From Romboutsia lituseburensis (GTDB lineage Bacteria > Bacillota > Clostridia > Peptostreptococcales > Peptostreptococcaceae), in NCBI RefSeq assembly GCF_024723825.1, contig NZ_JANQBQ010000001.1, positions 930,001-994,000 of the forward strand: DNA of 64,000 bases, written 5' to 3'. This document shows positions 8,797 to 18,240 of the stretch, piece after piece. The notes below the pieces were generated by a model. That model saw only the letters and a program-made list of their open reading frames with translations. It was not told the DNA's origin and ran no database searches. How positions within the stretch are numbered: the first letter of the stretch is position 1; each line of letters opens with the position of its first letter. A program made the position numbers and the translations under genes.

Positions 8797-10344
8797 TTAT
8801 TTTAATTTTAATTTAGCTTTAACTGTATCTATTATAAGATTTACTTCTTGTACCTTAAGAACTATTATACTAACAGCATATACTATAGCTCCACACCCAA
8901 CTGCGACAGCTAAAGTAATAGCTTCTTGTATAAATCCTGCTCCTAATAAACTTGCTACAAATTTATATACAAATAAAGTTACAACTGCCATAAGGCCTGC
9001 TCCTATTAAAGCTTTTATCATTACTGCTGCAATATTTTTTCCACCAAATGGTCCAATTTTTCTTCTTAAACTTATAAATAATAATATTATAGTAACTATA
9101 GCTGATATACTTGTCGCTAATGCTAAGCCTGCTAGTTGCATATTAGTAAAATTAACGAAACAAATATTAAGTATTATATTTAATGTCATTGCAAGCATAC
9201 CATTTATCATAGGTGTTTTAGTATCCTGTAATGCATAGAATACCTTACCTAGGATATCTCTAAGACCGAATCCTATCATACCTATTGAATAGAATATAAG
9301 AGCAATAGATGTCATATATGTTGCTCTTGCATCAAATTCTCCTCTTTGGAATAATAGTTTAACTATTGGACTTGCAAGTATTATAGCACCTACTGATATA
9401 GGTATTACTAACAATATAACAGTATTTGATGCTGTTCTGATTGATTCATTAAACTTTTCTTTGTTATTTTCAGTAGATAACTTAGATAACATTGGATATA
9501 TAACAGCAGATATAGAAACTATAAACATACCCATAACAAATTGATTAAGTTTGTTTGCATAGTTAAGAGCTGATATACTACCTTCAACTAATGTAGATGC
9601 TATTGTTCTATCTACTATAGTACTTACCTGATTTACCGCAACTCCTATAAGTACTGGACCCACAAGCCACAACATTCTTTTTAAATATCTATCTTTTAAG
9701 TTTATGTGCGGTCTATATTTATATCCCTTCTTCATTGCAAATGGAAGCTGGAAGAAAAACTGAGATGCTATTCCTATAAGAGCTCCCCAAGGCAATAAGT
9801 AAGGGCTTATTTTTGTACTTATAATTATTGTTGCTATTATAAATATATTATTTGGTATTGGCATCAATCCTGGTATTATAAAGTTTTCTTTAACTTGTAA
9901 GTAAGCGGTCATTATATAGTTCATACCTAAAAATGCCATTCCTAGAATTATTACCCTAGTAAAGTATATAGCTTGTTCAAGTGTTTCTCCTTTAAATCCA
10001 ACAGCAAACATTTTTACTATTGGCTCTGTAAATACTGCACCAATTAATGAAACAAATAAGCAAATTAATGCTACTATATTAAATACATTATTTGTAAATT
10101 TAATTGATGCCTTTTGTCCATGTTTTGATTTTACCTCACAATAAAGTGGGATAAAAGCAGTTCCAAGAGACGTACCTACAGCTGTAAATATTACTGCTGG
10201 TATATTCATAGCTACTAAAAATGCATCACTAGTTGAAGATGCACCATAAGCTGAAGCTAGTGCTAGTTCTCTACCAAATCCTAACATTTTTGCAAATAAG
10301 GTTGCAGCCATAAGACCGACTGCGGCTTTTGCTACTTTTGACAT
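8797..10344 (-). CDS. murJ: Lipid II flippase MurJ (MviN)
   Basis: MurJ moves lipid-linked peptidoglycan precursor across the cytoplasmic membrane. The 515-residue protein has the usual length, begins with the family N-terminus (KAAVGLMAATLFAKMLGFGRE) and carries about 14 helices, with the conserved 'ALQDTKTPMINGM' segment near residue 375 and 'LFQRGEFDARAT' near 335. An AGGAGA ribosome-binding site precedes the ATG at 10344. It is followed on the minus strand by its terminator and preceded, 76 bases upstream, by the NAD kinase gene, so the two may be cotranscribed. Confidence 0.93.
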   Translation of the reverse strand: MSKVAKAAVGLMAATLFAKMLGFGRELALASAYGASSTSDAFLVAMNIPAVIFTAVGTSLGTAFIPLYCEVKSKHGQKASIKFTNNVFNIVALICLFVSLIGAVFTEPIVKMFAVGFKGETLEQAIYFTRVIILGMAFLGMNYIMTAYLQVKENFIIPGLMPIPNNIFIIATIIISTKISPYLLPWGALIGIASQFFFQLPFAMKKGYKYRPHINLKDRYLKRMLWLVGPVLIGVAVNQVSTIVDRTIASTLVEGSISALNYANKLNQFVMGMFIVSISAVIYPMLSKLSTENNKEKFNESIRTASNTVILLVIPISVGAIILASPIVKLLFQRGEFDARATYMTSIALIFYSIGMIGFGLRDILGKVFYALQDTKTPMINGMLAMTLNIILNICFVNFTNMQLAGLALATSISAIVTIILLFISLRRKIGPFGGKNIAAVMIKALIGAGLMAVVTLFVYKFVASLLGAGFIQEAITLAVAVGCGAIVYAVSIIVLKVQEVNLIIDTVKAKLKLK

Positions 10345-10420
10345 ATTCTTTCTCCTACGTTCTTTTTTGATTAATTTAATTTTTTAACAATATCTATTAT
10401 ATAACAAATTTTGATTAATT

Positions 10421-11221
10421 CTATAAAAATTTTTCAGAAGCTCGTTTCCAAAACTCATAATTAGATCTTCTAAGCAATTTTATTTTAGTCTCAGACCTGA
10501 TTATATCTATGTTTACAATGTCATTAAACTTATATTCTACACCATCAACAACTACTAGTATAGAATTTTCAAATCTATACTCTGGAAGGATCCTTATAGT
10601 TGAGTGAGCTGGTAATATAATGCTTGATGTAAATGACCTATATGCAATAGTGTTCATAGGCGCTAAAGGTGTAAGTTGCAAAGTATCCAAACTTGGATCT
10701 ACTATACTACCTCCAGCTGAATAATTATACGCTGTAGAACCTATTGACGTTGAAATCAACATTCCATCTCCACTAAATTTTTGTATTTTATTTTCATTAA
10801 CCATTAAATCTAAATGTAACGTCCTAGAGCATACACTCTTTATTACTACTTCATTTATAGCTTCTATAGTAATATGACTATCTTTAGTACAAATATTAGC
10901 TTTTAAAGGGTGTACTTCTTGTATAAATACTTTTTTACTTTTATAGTCTTGTATAAATTCATCAATCTCTGATGGATCTAATTCTGCGAAAAAACCTAAA
11001 TGTCCAGTATTAATTACTACTACAGGTATATTAGGAAAATTAAAATCATTTATTGTTTTTAAAAATGATCCATCTCCTCCTATAGATATTATTAACTCTG
11101 ATTCATTTTCTAATCTATCACTAACACAAAAACCTGCACTTTTTAATTTTTCAGATAAGATTTTTTTAGTTTCTAATGATTTTTTCATATTATTAGAATT
11201 TACAGTAATAATCCTTTCCAT
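10421..11221 (-). CDS. nadK: NAD kinase
   Basis: Makes NADP from NAD using ATP or polyphosphate in the cytoplasm. The 266-residue protein has the signature GGDGSFL (about residues 49-55) with the catalytic aspartate, NTGHLGFFAE, and the NE motif (AINEVV), then the glycine-rich 'GSTAYNYSAGG' region. These are diagnostic. ATG at 11221 has an AGG-type ribosome-binding site and matches the normal start. The gene lies upstream of murJ; usual partners recN and argR are absent. NadK uses the product of the nad genes at 17.4-20.4 kb, but no shared control is visible. Confidence 0.95.
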   Translation of the reverse strand: MERIITVNSNNMKKSLETKKILSEKLKSAGFCVSDRLENESELIISIGGDGSFLKTINDFNFPNIPVVVINTGHLGFFAELDPSEIDEFIQDYKSKKVFIQEVHPLKANICTKDSHITIEAINEVVIKSVCSRTLHLDLMVNENKIQKFSGDGMLISTSIGSTAYNYSAGGSIVDPSLDTLQLTPLAPMNTIAYRSFTSSIILPAHSTIRILPEYRFENSILVVVDGVEYKFNDIVNIDIIRSETKIKLLRRSNYEFWKRASEKFL

Positions 11222-11381
11222 AATTAACCTATCCTAACTTTTTTAAATGTAGTTTTTACTTATATAATATTACCTTAATTTATTTATATTTCAAATTAAA
11301 TTTTTGTTAACTTGTTATAAATGAACATAAAATTTAATATAGATTTTTAATTTTATTGACAATTTATATTTTCTATGAGAA

Positions 11382-11414
11382 AAGAGTGTCTTTATAAATA
11401 GACACTCTCTTTAT
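11382..11414 (-). terminator. Rho-independent terminator after the nucleoside transporter
   Basis: AAGAGTGTC / GACACTCTT stem with a 10-base loop, ending four bases before the stop codon side of the 11418 gene. T-rich tail on the minus strand. Confidence 0.75.
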
Positions 11415-11417
11415 TTA

Positions 11418-12665
11418 TTATATAGCTATTATTAACCCTACAACTAGAGAACTTAGTACACTTACTAAAAATCCTCCTAACATTCCTTTGAATGCTAACT
11501 TAGCTAACACATTTCTTTTTTCTGGACAAAATACTGATATCCCTGATATACATATACCCATACTAGATATATTTGCAAATCCACAAAGAGATATAGCCAT
11601 CATAAGACCACTTCTGTAACTTAATCCACTTAGCATTGGACCTAACTTACCAAATGCTATGAATTCATTTAATACTAATTTACTTCCAAGTAATTGAGAA
11701 GCTGTTAAAATATCTTGCTTTGGTAATCCCATTAAGAATCCTATTGGAGCAAATACATACGATAATATTTGTTCTAATGATATTCCAAACACACCTAATA
11801 AACCATTAACTAAAGCAACTAAAGATATTATAGCTATAAGTGATGCACCTATTCCAAGCGCCATATTAAGACCATCGTTAGCCCCTTGAGATATAGCCGC
11901 TATAAGGTTTGCATTATCACCTTTATTGTCTATTTTTACTTCTTTAGATGCTGCTGCTTCTGCATGTTCTAAATCATCTTCTAAATCTTGATCTGCCAAT
12001 GAAGGTACAACTTCAGGAAGTATCATCTTTGATACAACTATACTACCTAACGGAACTAATGCTCCACCTATTAATAAATACTCCATTGGTATACCCATTC
12101 CAGCGTATCCCATTAAAACAGTAGCTGACATACTACCCATTCCAGATATTAACACTAACATTATTTCACTTTGACTCATATCCTTTAAGTACTTTGCTAC
12201 AAGTATTGGTGATTCTGTTTGTCCTAAGAACATGTTTGCAACTGCAACAAAACTTTCTACTTTACTAGTTCCAAGAACACTTCCTATAGCTCCACCTATT
12301 ATCTTAACTATAAATCCTATAATTCCAAGATAATAAAGTGCTCCTACTAATGCAGATATAAATATTATATTCCCTAAAACTTGAACAGCAAATATCATTC
12401 CTGTTGGTGCTCCTGCATCAGCTAAAGGCCCAAATAAGAATCCTAAACCTTCTTTTCCATAACTTAATACATTAGTTACAACATCTGATACTTTTTGTAA
12501 AGCTATTCTTCCTAATGGAAACTTTACTAATAAAAATGCCACTACAAATTGAATTAATAATGCTTTTATTATTAATTTTTTATTAATGTCTTTTTTACTA
12601 GATGATAAAAGATATAATGCACCTAATAAAATAACTATACCTAATGCATTTATTAATATTGTCAT
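11418..12665 (-). CDS. nupC: Concentrative nucleoside transporter (NupC/CNT family)
   Basis: A cation-coupled nucleoside importer. The 415-residue membrane protein has the CNT pattern: N-terminal hydrophobic helices, a gate/nucleoside recognition region ('FLGQTESPILVAKYLKDMSQSE', shown here as two adjoining motifs), and a C-terminal 'LNEFIAFGKLGPML' with 'SGLMMAISLCGFANISS', containing the conserved substrate-binding QTE and NEF residues. ATG at 12665 has GGATGAG upstream. The 500-base upstream region contains hairpins that may control expression, and I found no purine-riboswitch core there. Confidence 0.92.
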   Translation of the reverse strand: MTILINALGIVILLGALYLLSSSKKDINKKLIIKALLIQFVVAFLLVKFPLGRIALQKVSDVVTNVLSYGKEGLGFLFGPLADAGAPTGMIFAVQVLGNIIFISALVGALYYLGIIGFIVKIIGGAIGSVLGTSKVESFVAVANMFLGQTESPILVAKYLKDMSQSEIMLVLISGMGSMSATVLMGYAGMGIPMEYLLIGGALVPLGSIVVSKMILPEVVPSLADQDLEDDLEHAEAAASKEVKIDNKGDNANLIAAISQGANDGLNMALGIGASLIAIISLVALVNGLLGVFGISLEQILSYVFAPIGFLMGLPKQDILTASQLLGSKLVLNEFIAFGKLGPMLSGLSYRSGLMMAISLCGFANISSMGICISGISVFCPEKRNVLAKLAFKGMLGGFLVSVLSSLVVGLIIAI

Positions 12666-13178
12666 TTTCTCATCCTCTATTTCTATAATATTGTCATTTG
12701 GTGAGTTTAAATTTAAGCTACATAGAATTTCTATTTGATGCTTAGCTTAAATTATTTTTTAGCCTTACCGTTTATGCTAATTTTAATATTTGCACTTTTA
12801 AAAACCTTTATGTATTAAAGCTATAACATCTAATTTTTTGCAATTATGTATTTAACTGTACACTTACTTTTATTAAAAAGTACTTGCCCCACATGTACTT
12901 TTTATACTTATTTGTGCTCTAATAATTCTACATTGTATGACTTTATAAGCGTTTTTATAATAAAAAAACAAATTTAAACCCTAAAATTTATTATAACCGC
13001 TATTACTTTCTTATGACAAGACTTTTTAAATAGTCTTAAATCTCATAATTTAAAAATAACTTGTAGAAAACATTTTCTTAAGCTTAAATTTATATTACAT
13101 AATAAAATCATTTTTTAAAATAATAAAAATATAACTTAGTTATTACTTGTTAAAATAATATTTAAAGGAGAATTAATT
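12666..13178. other. 513-base intergenic region with two hairpins, no gene seen
   Basis: Two structures stand out. TTAAGCTA/TAGCTTAA (12713-12720 with 12742-12749) forms a stem in the presumed nupC leader and encloses a smaller TAGAA/TTCTA stem. AAAAAGTAC/GTACTTTTT (12875-12883 with 12895-12903, 11-base loop holding CCCC) has T-runs on both strands and resembles a bidirectional terminator, although no gene ends there. If the nupC transcript starts above 12903, this would be an attenuator. No open frame with a credible ribosome-binding site was found. Confidence 0.5.
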
Positions 13179-13351
13179 ATGAAAAAAATAAATGCTCTTC
13201 AAAAGATGATTTAACTTATTTAAATAATTTTGATGATCAATACAAGGAAATTTTAGATAATGTAGAAATAAATGAAAGCACTGATAGTGAAACCACTGAT
13301 ATTGAAAATTTTAGAGTTATCAACAAGAAAAATCCTTATCCTCTAAAATAA
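13179..13351 (+). pseudogene. Small gene (57 codons) frameshifted in a poly-A run after the ATG
   Basis: ATG at 13179 has an excellent AAAGGAG eight bases upstream but reads only 11 codons before a stop. It is followed by seven A's. If the run had one more A, the frame would continue as MKKNKCSSKDDLTYLNNFDD and on to a TAA at 13349-13351, giving a 57-residue acidic protein ending in NKKNPYPLK. The downstream frame has no start codon of its own and is free of stops, so a broken or phase-variable gene is the natural reading. A sequencing error in the homopolymer is the main alternative. I do not recognise the product. Confidence 0.6.
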
Positions 13352-13367
13352 TTTTTATATAATAAAT

Positions 13368-13400
13368 ATAGCTATAACTTAATAAAAAATTATAGCTATA
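13368..13400. terminator. Hairpin after the small frameshifted gene (weak terminator)
   Basis: TATAGCTATAA (13368-13378) pairs with TTATAGCTATA (13390-13400). The T-run is interrupted, so termination may be inefficient. It lies between the convergent small gene and the MATE transporter gene. Confidence 0.5.
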
Positions 13401-13464
13401 TCTATTGATTTATTAACAAAACATTTTATATAGTGTATTAGTATAAAAGCTTCAATTATTTTTA

Positions 13465-14862
13465 TCATTCCTTTATAAGTTTATTATTTTCTAATTTATT
13501 ATCTTTTTTTATATTATATAATTTACCTAATTTTAATAAAAATATAAATATACTTATAAGTAATATTCCTTTAAATACACTACTTATTGTTACACTCCAC
13601 CATACTCCATTTAGTCCTAGTATTTCAGGTTTAGATAAAATATACGCTAATGGAACTCTAGCACCTGTAAAAATAATGCTTATAATCGATGGTATATATG
13701 TTCTTCCAAGGCCCTTGAATGCTCCAATAGTTATTATTTCTATACACATAAATAGTTGAGAATACCCTAATATTTTTAGGTATATAGTTCCTTCATATAT
13801 TGCTTTATACTCTTGGATAAATACTGTGAAAATATATTTACCTAAAAATACTAATATAAGTGTATTTAAGATACCTAATAATATAGCTATTATAAATGTT
13901 ACTTTACACCCTTTGTTTATTCTATCGTATTTTTTAGCTCCATAATTTTGACCTACAAATCCAGATAGAGCTACTGCTAATCCATCAGCTGTCATCCAAG
14001 ATATAGATTCAATTTGTGAACCTACCTTTTGAACAGCTACTGCAACTGGACCAAAAGATGCAACGATAACACCTAGTAACATAGAAAATAATGTAAACAT
14101 TCCACTTTGAATAGCAACAGGTATCCCTAATCTGTATAATATTCTGTAATACTTAAATTGTATATTTCTAAATACTTTTATTTTAAAGTAGCCATCCTTA
14201 TTTTGCTTTATTATATATATAAATAAAACTGATACAACAGCTTGCGCTATTACAGTTGCTACAGCAGCTCCAGTTACTCCTAATTTAGGGAAACCAAACC
14301 ACCCTAAGATAAGTATCGGATCTAGTATAATGTTTGTAATTAAACCAACTGTATTTATTTTAAATGGAGTCTTACTATTCCCCATACCATTAAATATAGC
14401 CGTAAAAACCGGATTTATAAAGTAGAATATCATACCTATGGATATTATATATAGATATTTTCTTGACATACTTATTACTTCTACATCTCCTAGTTTAAAA
14501 AATCCAATTAAATATTTATTAAAGGCAATTAAAAATACAGTATAAAAAACAGATAATATAATATTTATTTCAATAGATGATTTAATATATAATTTTGTTT
14601 TATCTAAATCATTTTCACCAATGCTCTGAGCTACCTTTACTTCTCCACCAATTTTAGATATCATTATAAAAGCCATAGCAAGCCATGGATAAAATCCAGC
14701 AGTTCCAACAGCAGCAACTGCATTACTTCCAACTTTTCCAACCCATATCATATCTATCATATTGTAAGCCATCTGAATAAATGAAGTTCCCATTATAGGT
14801 AATGATAGCTTAATTAATTTTTCTGTTATTTTACCATCAGTTAAGTTAATTCTCTGTTCCAT
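13465..14862 (-). CDS. MATE family efflux transporter
   Basis: A 465-residue, 12-helix antiporter of the NorM/DinF-like group that exports cationic compounds in exchange for Na+ or H+. Family features include 'PIMGTSFIQMAYNMIDMIWVG' spread over helix one, 'NPVFTAIFNGMGNSKTP' between helices four and five, and 'VSGFVGQNYGAKK'-like text ('LSGFVGQNYGAKKYDR') opening the second half. A GTG at 14877 is in frame, but the ATG at 14862 follows AAAGGAG at ideal distance and is the better start. Monocistronic. The substrate is not predictable. Confidence 0.92.
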   Translation of the reverse strand: MEQRINLTDGKITEKLIKLSLPIMGTSFIQMAYNMIDMIWVGKVGSNAVAAVGTAGFYPWLAMAFIMISKIGGEVKVAQSIGENDLDKTKLYIKSSIEINIILSVFYTVFLIAFNKYLIGFFKLGDVEVISMSRKYLYIISIGMIFYFINPVFTAIFNGMGNSKTPFKINTVGLITNIILDPILILGWFGFPKLGVTGAAVATVIAQAVVSVLFIYIIKQNKDGYFKIKVFRNIQFKYYRILYRLGIPVAIQSGMFTLFSMLLGVIVASFGPVAVAVQKVGSQIESISWMTADGLAVALSGFVGQNYGAKKYDRINKGCKVTFIIAILLGILNTLILVFLGKYIFTVFIQEYKAIYEGTIYLKILGYSQLFMCIEIITIGAFKGLGRTYIPSIISIIFTGARVPLAYILSKPEILGLNGVWWSVTISSVFKGILLISIFIFLLKLGKLYNIKKDNKLENNKLIKE

Positions 14863-15004
14863 ATAATCTCCTTTCACATATAAGTTTAGCTATCTAACAT
14901 AAATAATACCCAAATATTTATAATATGAAATGTAAATAATTAGTACATATTATAAATTATCATCATGAGATTAATTGTAGTAAATTTTTTTAAATTTGCA
15001 ATAA

Positions 15005-15047
15005 TAAAAAAGCTATATAGTAAATTAAACAACTATATAGCTTTTTT
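15005..15047 (-). terminator. Rho-independent terminator
   Basis: AAAAAGCTATATAGT / ACTATATAGCTTTTT, 15 bp stem with 10-base loop and T-run; just past the stop codon at 15051 on the minus strand. Confidence 0.85.
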
Positions 15048-15050
15048 ATA

Positions 15051-15938
15051 TTAATTATCTTTAATTTTATCTAATTTCTTATTATACATAAACATATATA
15101 AAGAAGCTGAAAATATTATAATATATCCTAATATACTATATTTATCTGGGAATACTCCAAATAATGCAATACTTATAATGGCAGAAAATATTATATTTGA
15201 GTAATCAAATATAGATATTTCTTTAGCTGGTGCATATTTATATGCCCATGTTATACCAAATTGTCCTAGTGTTGCAAATGTCCCCGCTAGCATTAAATAA
15301 ACAAACTGTAGTAAAGTCATTGACTTATATGATATAACCATAAATGGAAATATTACAATCAATGAAAATAATGAGAAATAAAACACTATAGTAGCACCTT
15401 TTTCTCTACTTCCTAAAACTCTTAAACATGTATATGCAATAGCTGCGCATATAGCACCGCTTACACCTATTAATGCAGGTATAACTTGCATATTAAGTTC
15501 TGGCTTTATTATAAATAATGCTCCTAAAAATGCAATACTTACAGCTATTATTTGATTTGTCTTTATTTTTTCTTTTAAAAATAATGAACAAAAAATTATA
15601 ACAAAGAAAGGACTTAATTTATTCAACATATTAGCATCAGATAAAACCAATTTATCTATAGCATAAAAATTAAGTATTATTCCTAATGTACCAAATGTCG
15701 CTCTTAAAGTTAAAATCTTTCTATTTTCTTTTTTTCCAAAAAAACTTTCATTTGCTTTAACAACCATTATAAATGCTACTATACATGATACTAAATTTCT
15801 AAAAAAAGTTTTTTGGAAAGTAGGTAAATCTCCAGATAGCTTAACAAAAGCAGACATCATAGCAAATCCAAATGCAGATATTATAATACAAATTATACCT
15901 TTTGTTCTGTCACTTATATTACTTCTTATATTGTCCAT
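15051..15938 (-). CDS. DMT-superfamily transporter (EamA family), second copy
   Basis: A 295-residue ten-helix protein with two EamA repeats. 'FQKTFFRNLVSCIVAF' in repeat one and 'FDYSNIIFSAIISIALFG' near the end of repeat two are typical of the group. It is not closely similar to the EamA protein at 7728, so it is not a recent duplicate. ATG at 15938 has a perfect AAGGAGG. Monocistronic with its own terminator. Substrate unknown. Confidence 0.88.
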   Translation of the reverse strand: MDNIRSNISDRTKGIICIIISAFGFAMMSAFVKLSGDLPTFQKTFFRNLVSCIVAFIMVVKANESFFGKKENRKILTLRATFGTLGIILNFYAIDKLVLSDANMLNKLSPFFVIIFCSLFLKEKIKTNQIIAVSIAFLGALFIIKPELNMQVIPALIGVSGAICAAIAYTCLRVLGSREKGATIVFYFSLFSLIVIFPFMVISYKSMTLLQFVYLMLAGTFATLGQFGITWAYKYAPAKEISIFDYSNIIFSAIISIALFGVFPDKYSILGYIIIFSASLYMFMYNKKLDKIKDN

Positions 15939-16017
15939 AAATTCCTCCTTAGTAGTTTAAATAACATTAGAATTTTACCATAACAATTAATTTTATTCAA
16001 AAGTTATAATGTAAACA

Positions 16018-16083
16018 GTAAAAAATTCGCTTCGCTCATGTCGCCAACGACTTCGTCGGTTGCTCAAAAATGTCATTTTTTAC
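16018..16083. repeat. 66-base GC-richer element with perfect 9-base terminal inverted repeats
   Basis: GTAAAAAAT (16018-16026) and ATTTTTTAC (16075-16083) are exact inverted copies. Between them lies an unusually GC-rich core for this genome, containing TTCGCTTCGCTCATGTCGCC, an internal stem CAACGAC/GTCGGTTG with a TTC loop, and two GCTCA words. It is non-coding and sits in the 297-base gap between the DMT and M42 genes. It resembles a small mobile or REP-like palindromic unit; no second copy occurs in this window. Confidence 0.5.
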
Positions 16084-16158
16084 TTTCACAAAGGTATTGA
16101 ATTACTATACCTAATAACTTATTCACAGCTTTTGATGTATTATAATGCCCTTAAGAGT

Positions 16159-16200
16159 AAAAAAATAGAAACTATATATTTTACTCTATATAGTTTCTAC
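16159..16200 (-). terminator. Rho-independent terminator after the M42 peptidase
   Basis: AGAAACTATATA / TATATAGTTTCT stem followed on the minus strand by seven T's, 36 bases past the stop codon. Confidence 0.85.
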
Positions 16201-16235
16201 CCCAATTTTATTGTATTAAATTTTTATATGTTAAA

Positions 16236-17318
16236 TTACTCACCTTCAATAATTTTTTTTACCCTATTCTCATCTAATCTTTTTATTACTTCTGTTAAAA
16301 GTCTAACTACATTAATATAATCATCTTTATGAATTATTCCAGCATGTGAGTGTACATACCTAGTAGCTATACCTAAATATAAACAAGGTGCACCATCTAA
16401 ATTTATGTGCATAGAACCAGCATCAGTTCCTCCAAAAGGTATATATGAAAATTGATATGGAATATTCAATTCATGCGCAACTTTAATTACAAAGTTTCTT
16501 AAATCACTATGTCCAACCATAGAACCATCGTATATATTTATTAGTGGGCCTTTTCCTAATTCTCCAGCAACTTCTCTTTTATTAACTCCAGGTGTATCTG
16601 ATGAAACACCTACATCAATAGAAAATCCTATATCTGGATTTACCATATAAGATGCGGTTTTTGAACCTCTACATCCAACTTCTTCTTGAACAGTTCCTAC
16701 ACTATAGAGTTCATTTGGAAGTTTTTCATCTTTTAAATTTTTCATAACATCAATAGCTATAGCACATCCAACTCTATTGTCCCAAGCTTTTGCAAGTAAA
16801 TAATTAGGATTTGCCATAGCATTAAATTCAAAATATGGGGTTACCATGTCTCCTGGCATTATACCTAATAACTCAGCTTCACCTTTACAATTAACACCTA
16901 TATCTATGTACATATCTTTCATATCAGGCAATTTGCTTCTTTGTTCTATAGGAAGTGTAAAAAAAGGTTTTGAATTAATTACTCCAATTATTTTTCTCCC
17001 TCTTGATGTAGTTACCGTAACTCTTTGTGATCCCATTACATTAGTGCTCCACCCTCCTAGAGGTTGAAATGATAAAAAACCATTTTCATCTATTCCTGTA
17101 ACCATAAAACCAATTTCATCCATGTGACCTGCTACCATTATCTTTGGAAAATTTTTATCAAATGATTTTTTAGCTATTAAACTTCCTAATTTATCTGTAT
17201 ATATCTCGTCTACGTAATCCTTTATATATTCTTTCATTATTTTTCTTACTTCTTTTTCATTTCCACAAGTTCCATCTGCTTCTGTTAACGTTTTAAGCAT
17301 TTCTAAATTAATATCCAT
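16236..17318 (-). CDS. M42 family metallo-aminopeptidase (FrvX/CelM type)
   Basis: A cytoplasmic, usually dodecameric (TET) dimetal aminopeptidase that trims peptides. The 360-residue protein has the family metal ligands and active site: GHMDEIGFMV (about residues 63-72), WDNRVGCA with the bridging aspartate (about 180), EEVGCRGS with the catalytic glutamate (about 212), a DVGVSSD segment, and GGTDAGSMH followed by YVHSHAGIIH near the C-terminus. ATG at 17318 follows a run of seven G's serving as ribosome-binding site. It is divergent in function from the nadC gene 80 bases upstream; cotranscription with nadABC is possible but unproven. Confidence 0.93.
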   Translation of the reverse strand: MDINLEMLKTLTEADGTCGNEKEVRKIMKEYIKDYVDEIYTDKLGSLIAKKSFDKNFPKIMVAGHMDEIGFMVTGIDENGFLSFQPLGGWSTNVMGSQRVTVTTSRGRKIIGVINSKPFFTLPIEQRSKLPDMKDMYIDIGVNCKGEAELLGIMPGDMVTPYFEFNAMANPNYLLAKAWDNRVGCAIAIDVMKNLKDEKLPNELYSVGTVQEEVGCRGSKTASYMVNPDIGFSIDVGVSSDTPGVNKREVAGELGKGPLINIYDGSMVGHSDLRNFVIKVAHELNIPYQFSYIPFGGTDAGSMHINLDGAPCLYLGIATRYVHSHAGIIHKDDYINVVRLLTEVIKRLDENRVKKIIEGE

Positions 17319-17397
17319 CCTGCCCCCCCTTGTTCAATAATATATACTTATTTGATTATTTAATATATATGTTAATCAATAAGGTGCTATAACTAAC

Positions 17398-18240
17398 TTA
17401 ATCAGTTATATTAACTAAATTTTTCATACTTAAATCTAATACCTTGCTAGAATGCGTCAATGCTCCTATCGAAATATAATCTACTCCTATATTTCCGATT
17501 TGTTTAATATTATCTAAAGATACATTGCCTGAAAACTCAGTTATTGCTTTTTTATTTATAATATCTACCGCCTTTTGTGCAGTTTCTAAATCCATATTAT
17601 CAAGCATTATTATATCTACATTAGATTCTAATGCTTCTTTTACCATTTCTAAATTTTCAGTTTCAACTTCTATTTTCCTCACAAAAGATGCATTACTTCT
17701 AACTAGTTCAATAGCTTTTTTTATACCACCACATGCACTTATATGATTATCCTTAAGCATTATACCATCAGACAAGTTAAATCTATGATTATTACCTCCT
17801 CCAACACGTACTGAATATTTTTCTAATATTCTTAAATTAGGCGTTGTCTTTCTAGTATCTAATATTTTTGTATTACTATCTTTAATTTCTTGTACAAATA
17901 AATTAGTTAATGTCGCTATGCCACTCATCCTTTGTAATAAATTTAATGCTACTCTTTCTCCTTGTAAAATATTTCTAGTGTTTCCTCTCAAAAAAGCTAC
18001 TTTATCTTTAGGGTATATTCTATCTCCATCATTTTTATATAAAGTTACCTCCACTTTGCCTAGTATATTAAATACTCTTTTAAAAACATCAAGCCCTGCA
18101 ATTATTCCTTCTTCTTTACATAATAATTCAACCGTAGATACACTACTTTCACTTATAGTATAGCTAGTGCTTATATCCTCATTTGGTATATCTTCTCTTA
18201 ATGCATCTTTTATTATATTATCTATAATCAAATAATTCAT
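17398..18240 (-). CDS. nadC: Nicotinate-nucleotide pyrophosphorylase (quinolinate phosphoribosyltransferase)
   Basis: Converts quinolinate and PRPP to nicotinate mononucleotide, third step of de novo NAD synthesis. The sequence holds the family core DTRKTTPNLRILEKYSVRVG (about residues 130-150) with the substrate-binding arginines and lysine, GGNNHRFNL, then LKDNH, and the C-terminal barrel motifs EVETENLE, IIMLDNMD and ISIGALTHS. GTG at 18255 is in frame, but ATG at 18240 is preceded by GAGGGG, giving 280 residues. It overlaps the end of nadB by 23 bases, consistent with translational coupling in nadABC. Confidence 0.94.
   Translation of the reverse strand: MNYLIIDNIIKDALREDIPNEDISTSYTISESSVSTVELLCKEEGIIAGLDVFKRVFNILGKVEVTLYKNDGDRIYPKDKVAFLRGNTRNILQGERVALNLLQRMSGIATLTNLFVQEIKDSNTKILDTRKTTPNLRILEKYSVRVGGGNNHRFNLSDGIMLKDNHISACGGIKKAIELVRSNASFVRKIEVETENLEMVKEALESNVDIIMLDNMDLETAQKAVDIINKKAITEFSGNVSLDNIKQIGNIGVDYISIGALTHSSKVLDLSMKNLVNITD

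Noticed and set aside
12666-12780. Possible purine riboswitch upstream of the nucleoside transporter
   Set aside because: The TATA...TTTCTACC core and P1-P3 stems are absent; only unrelated hairpins are present.
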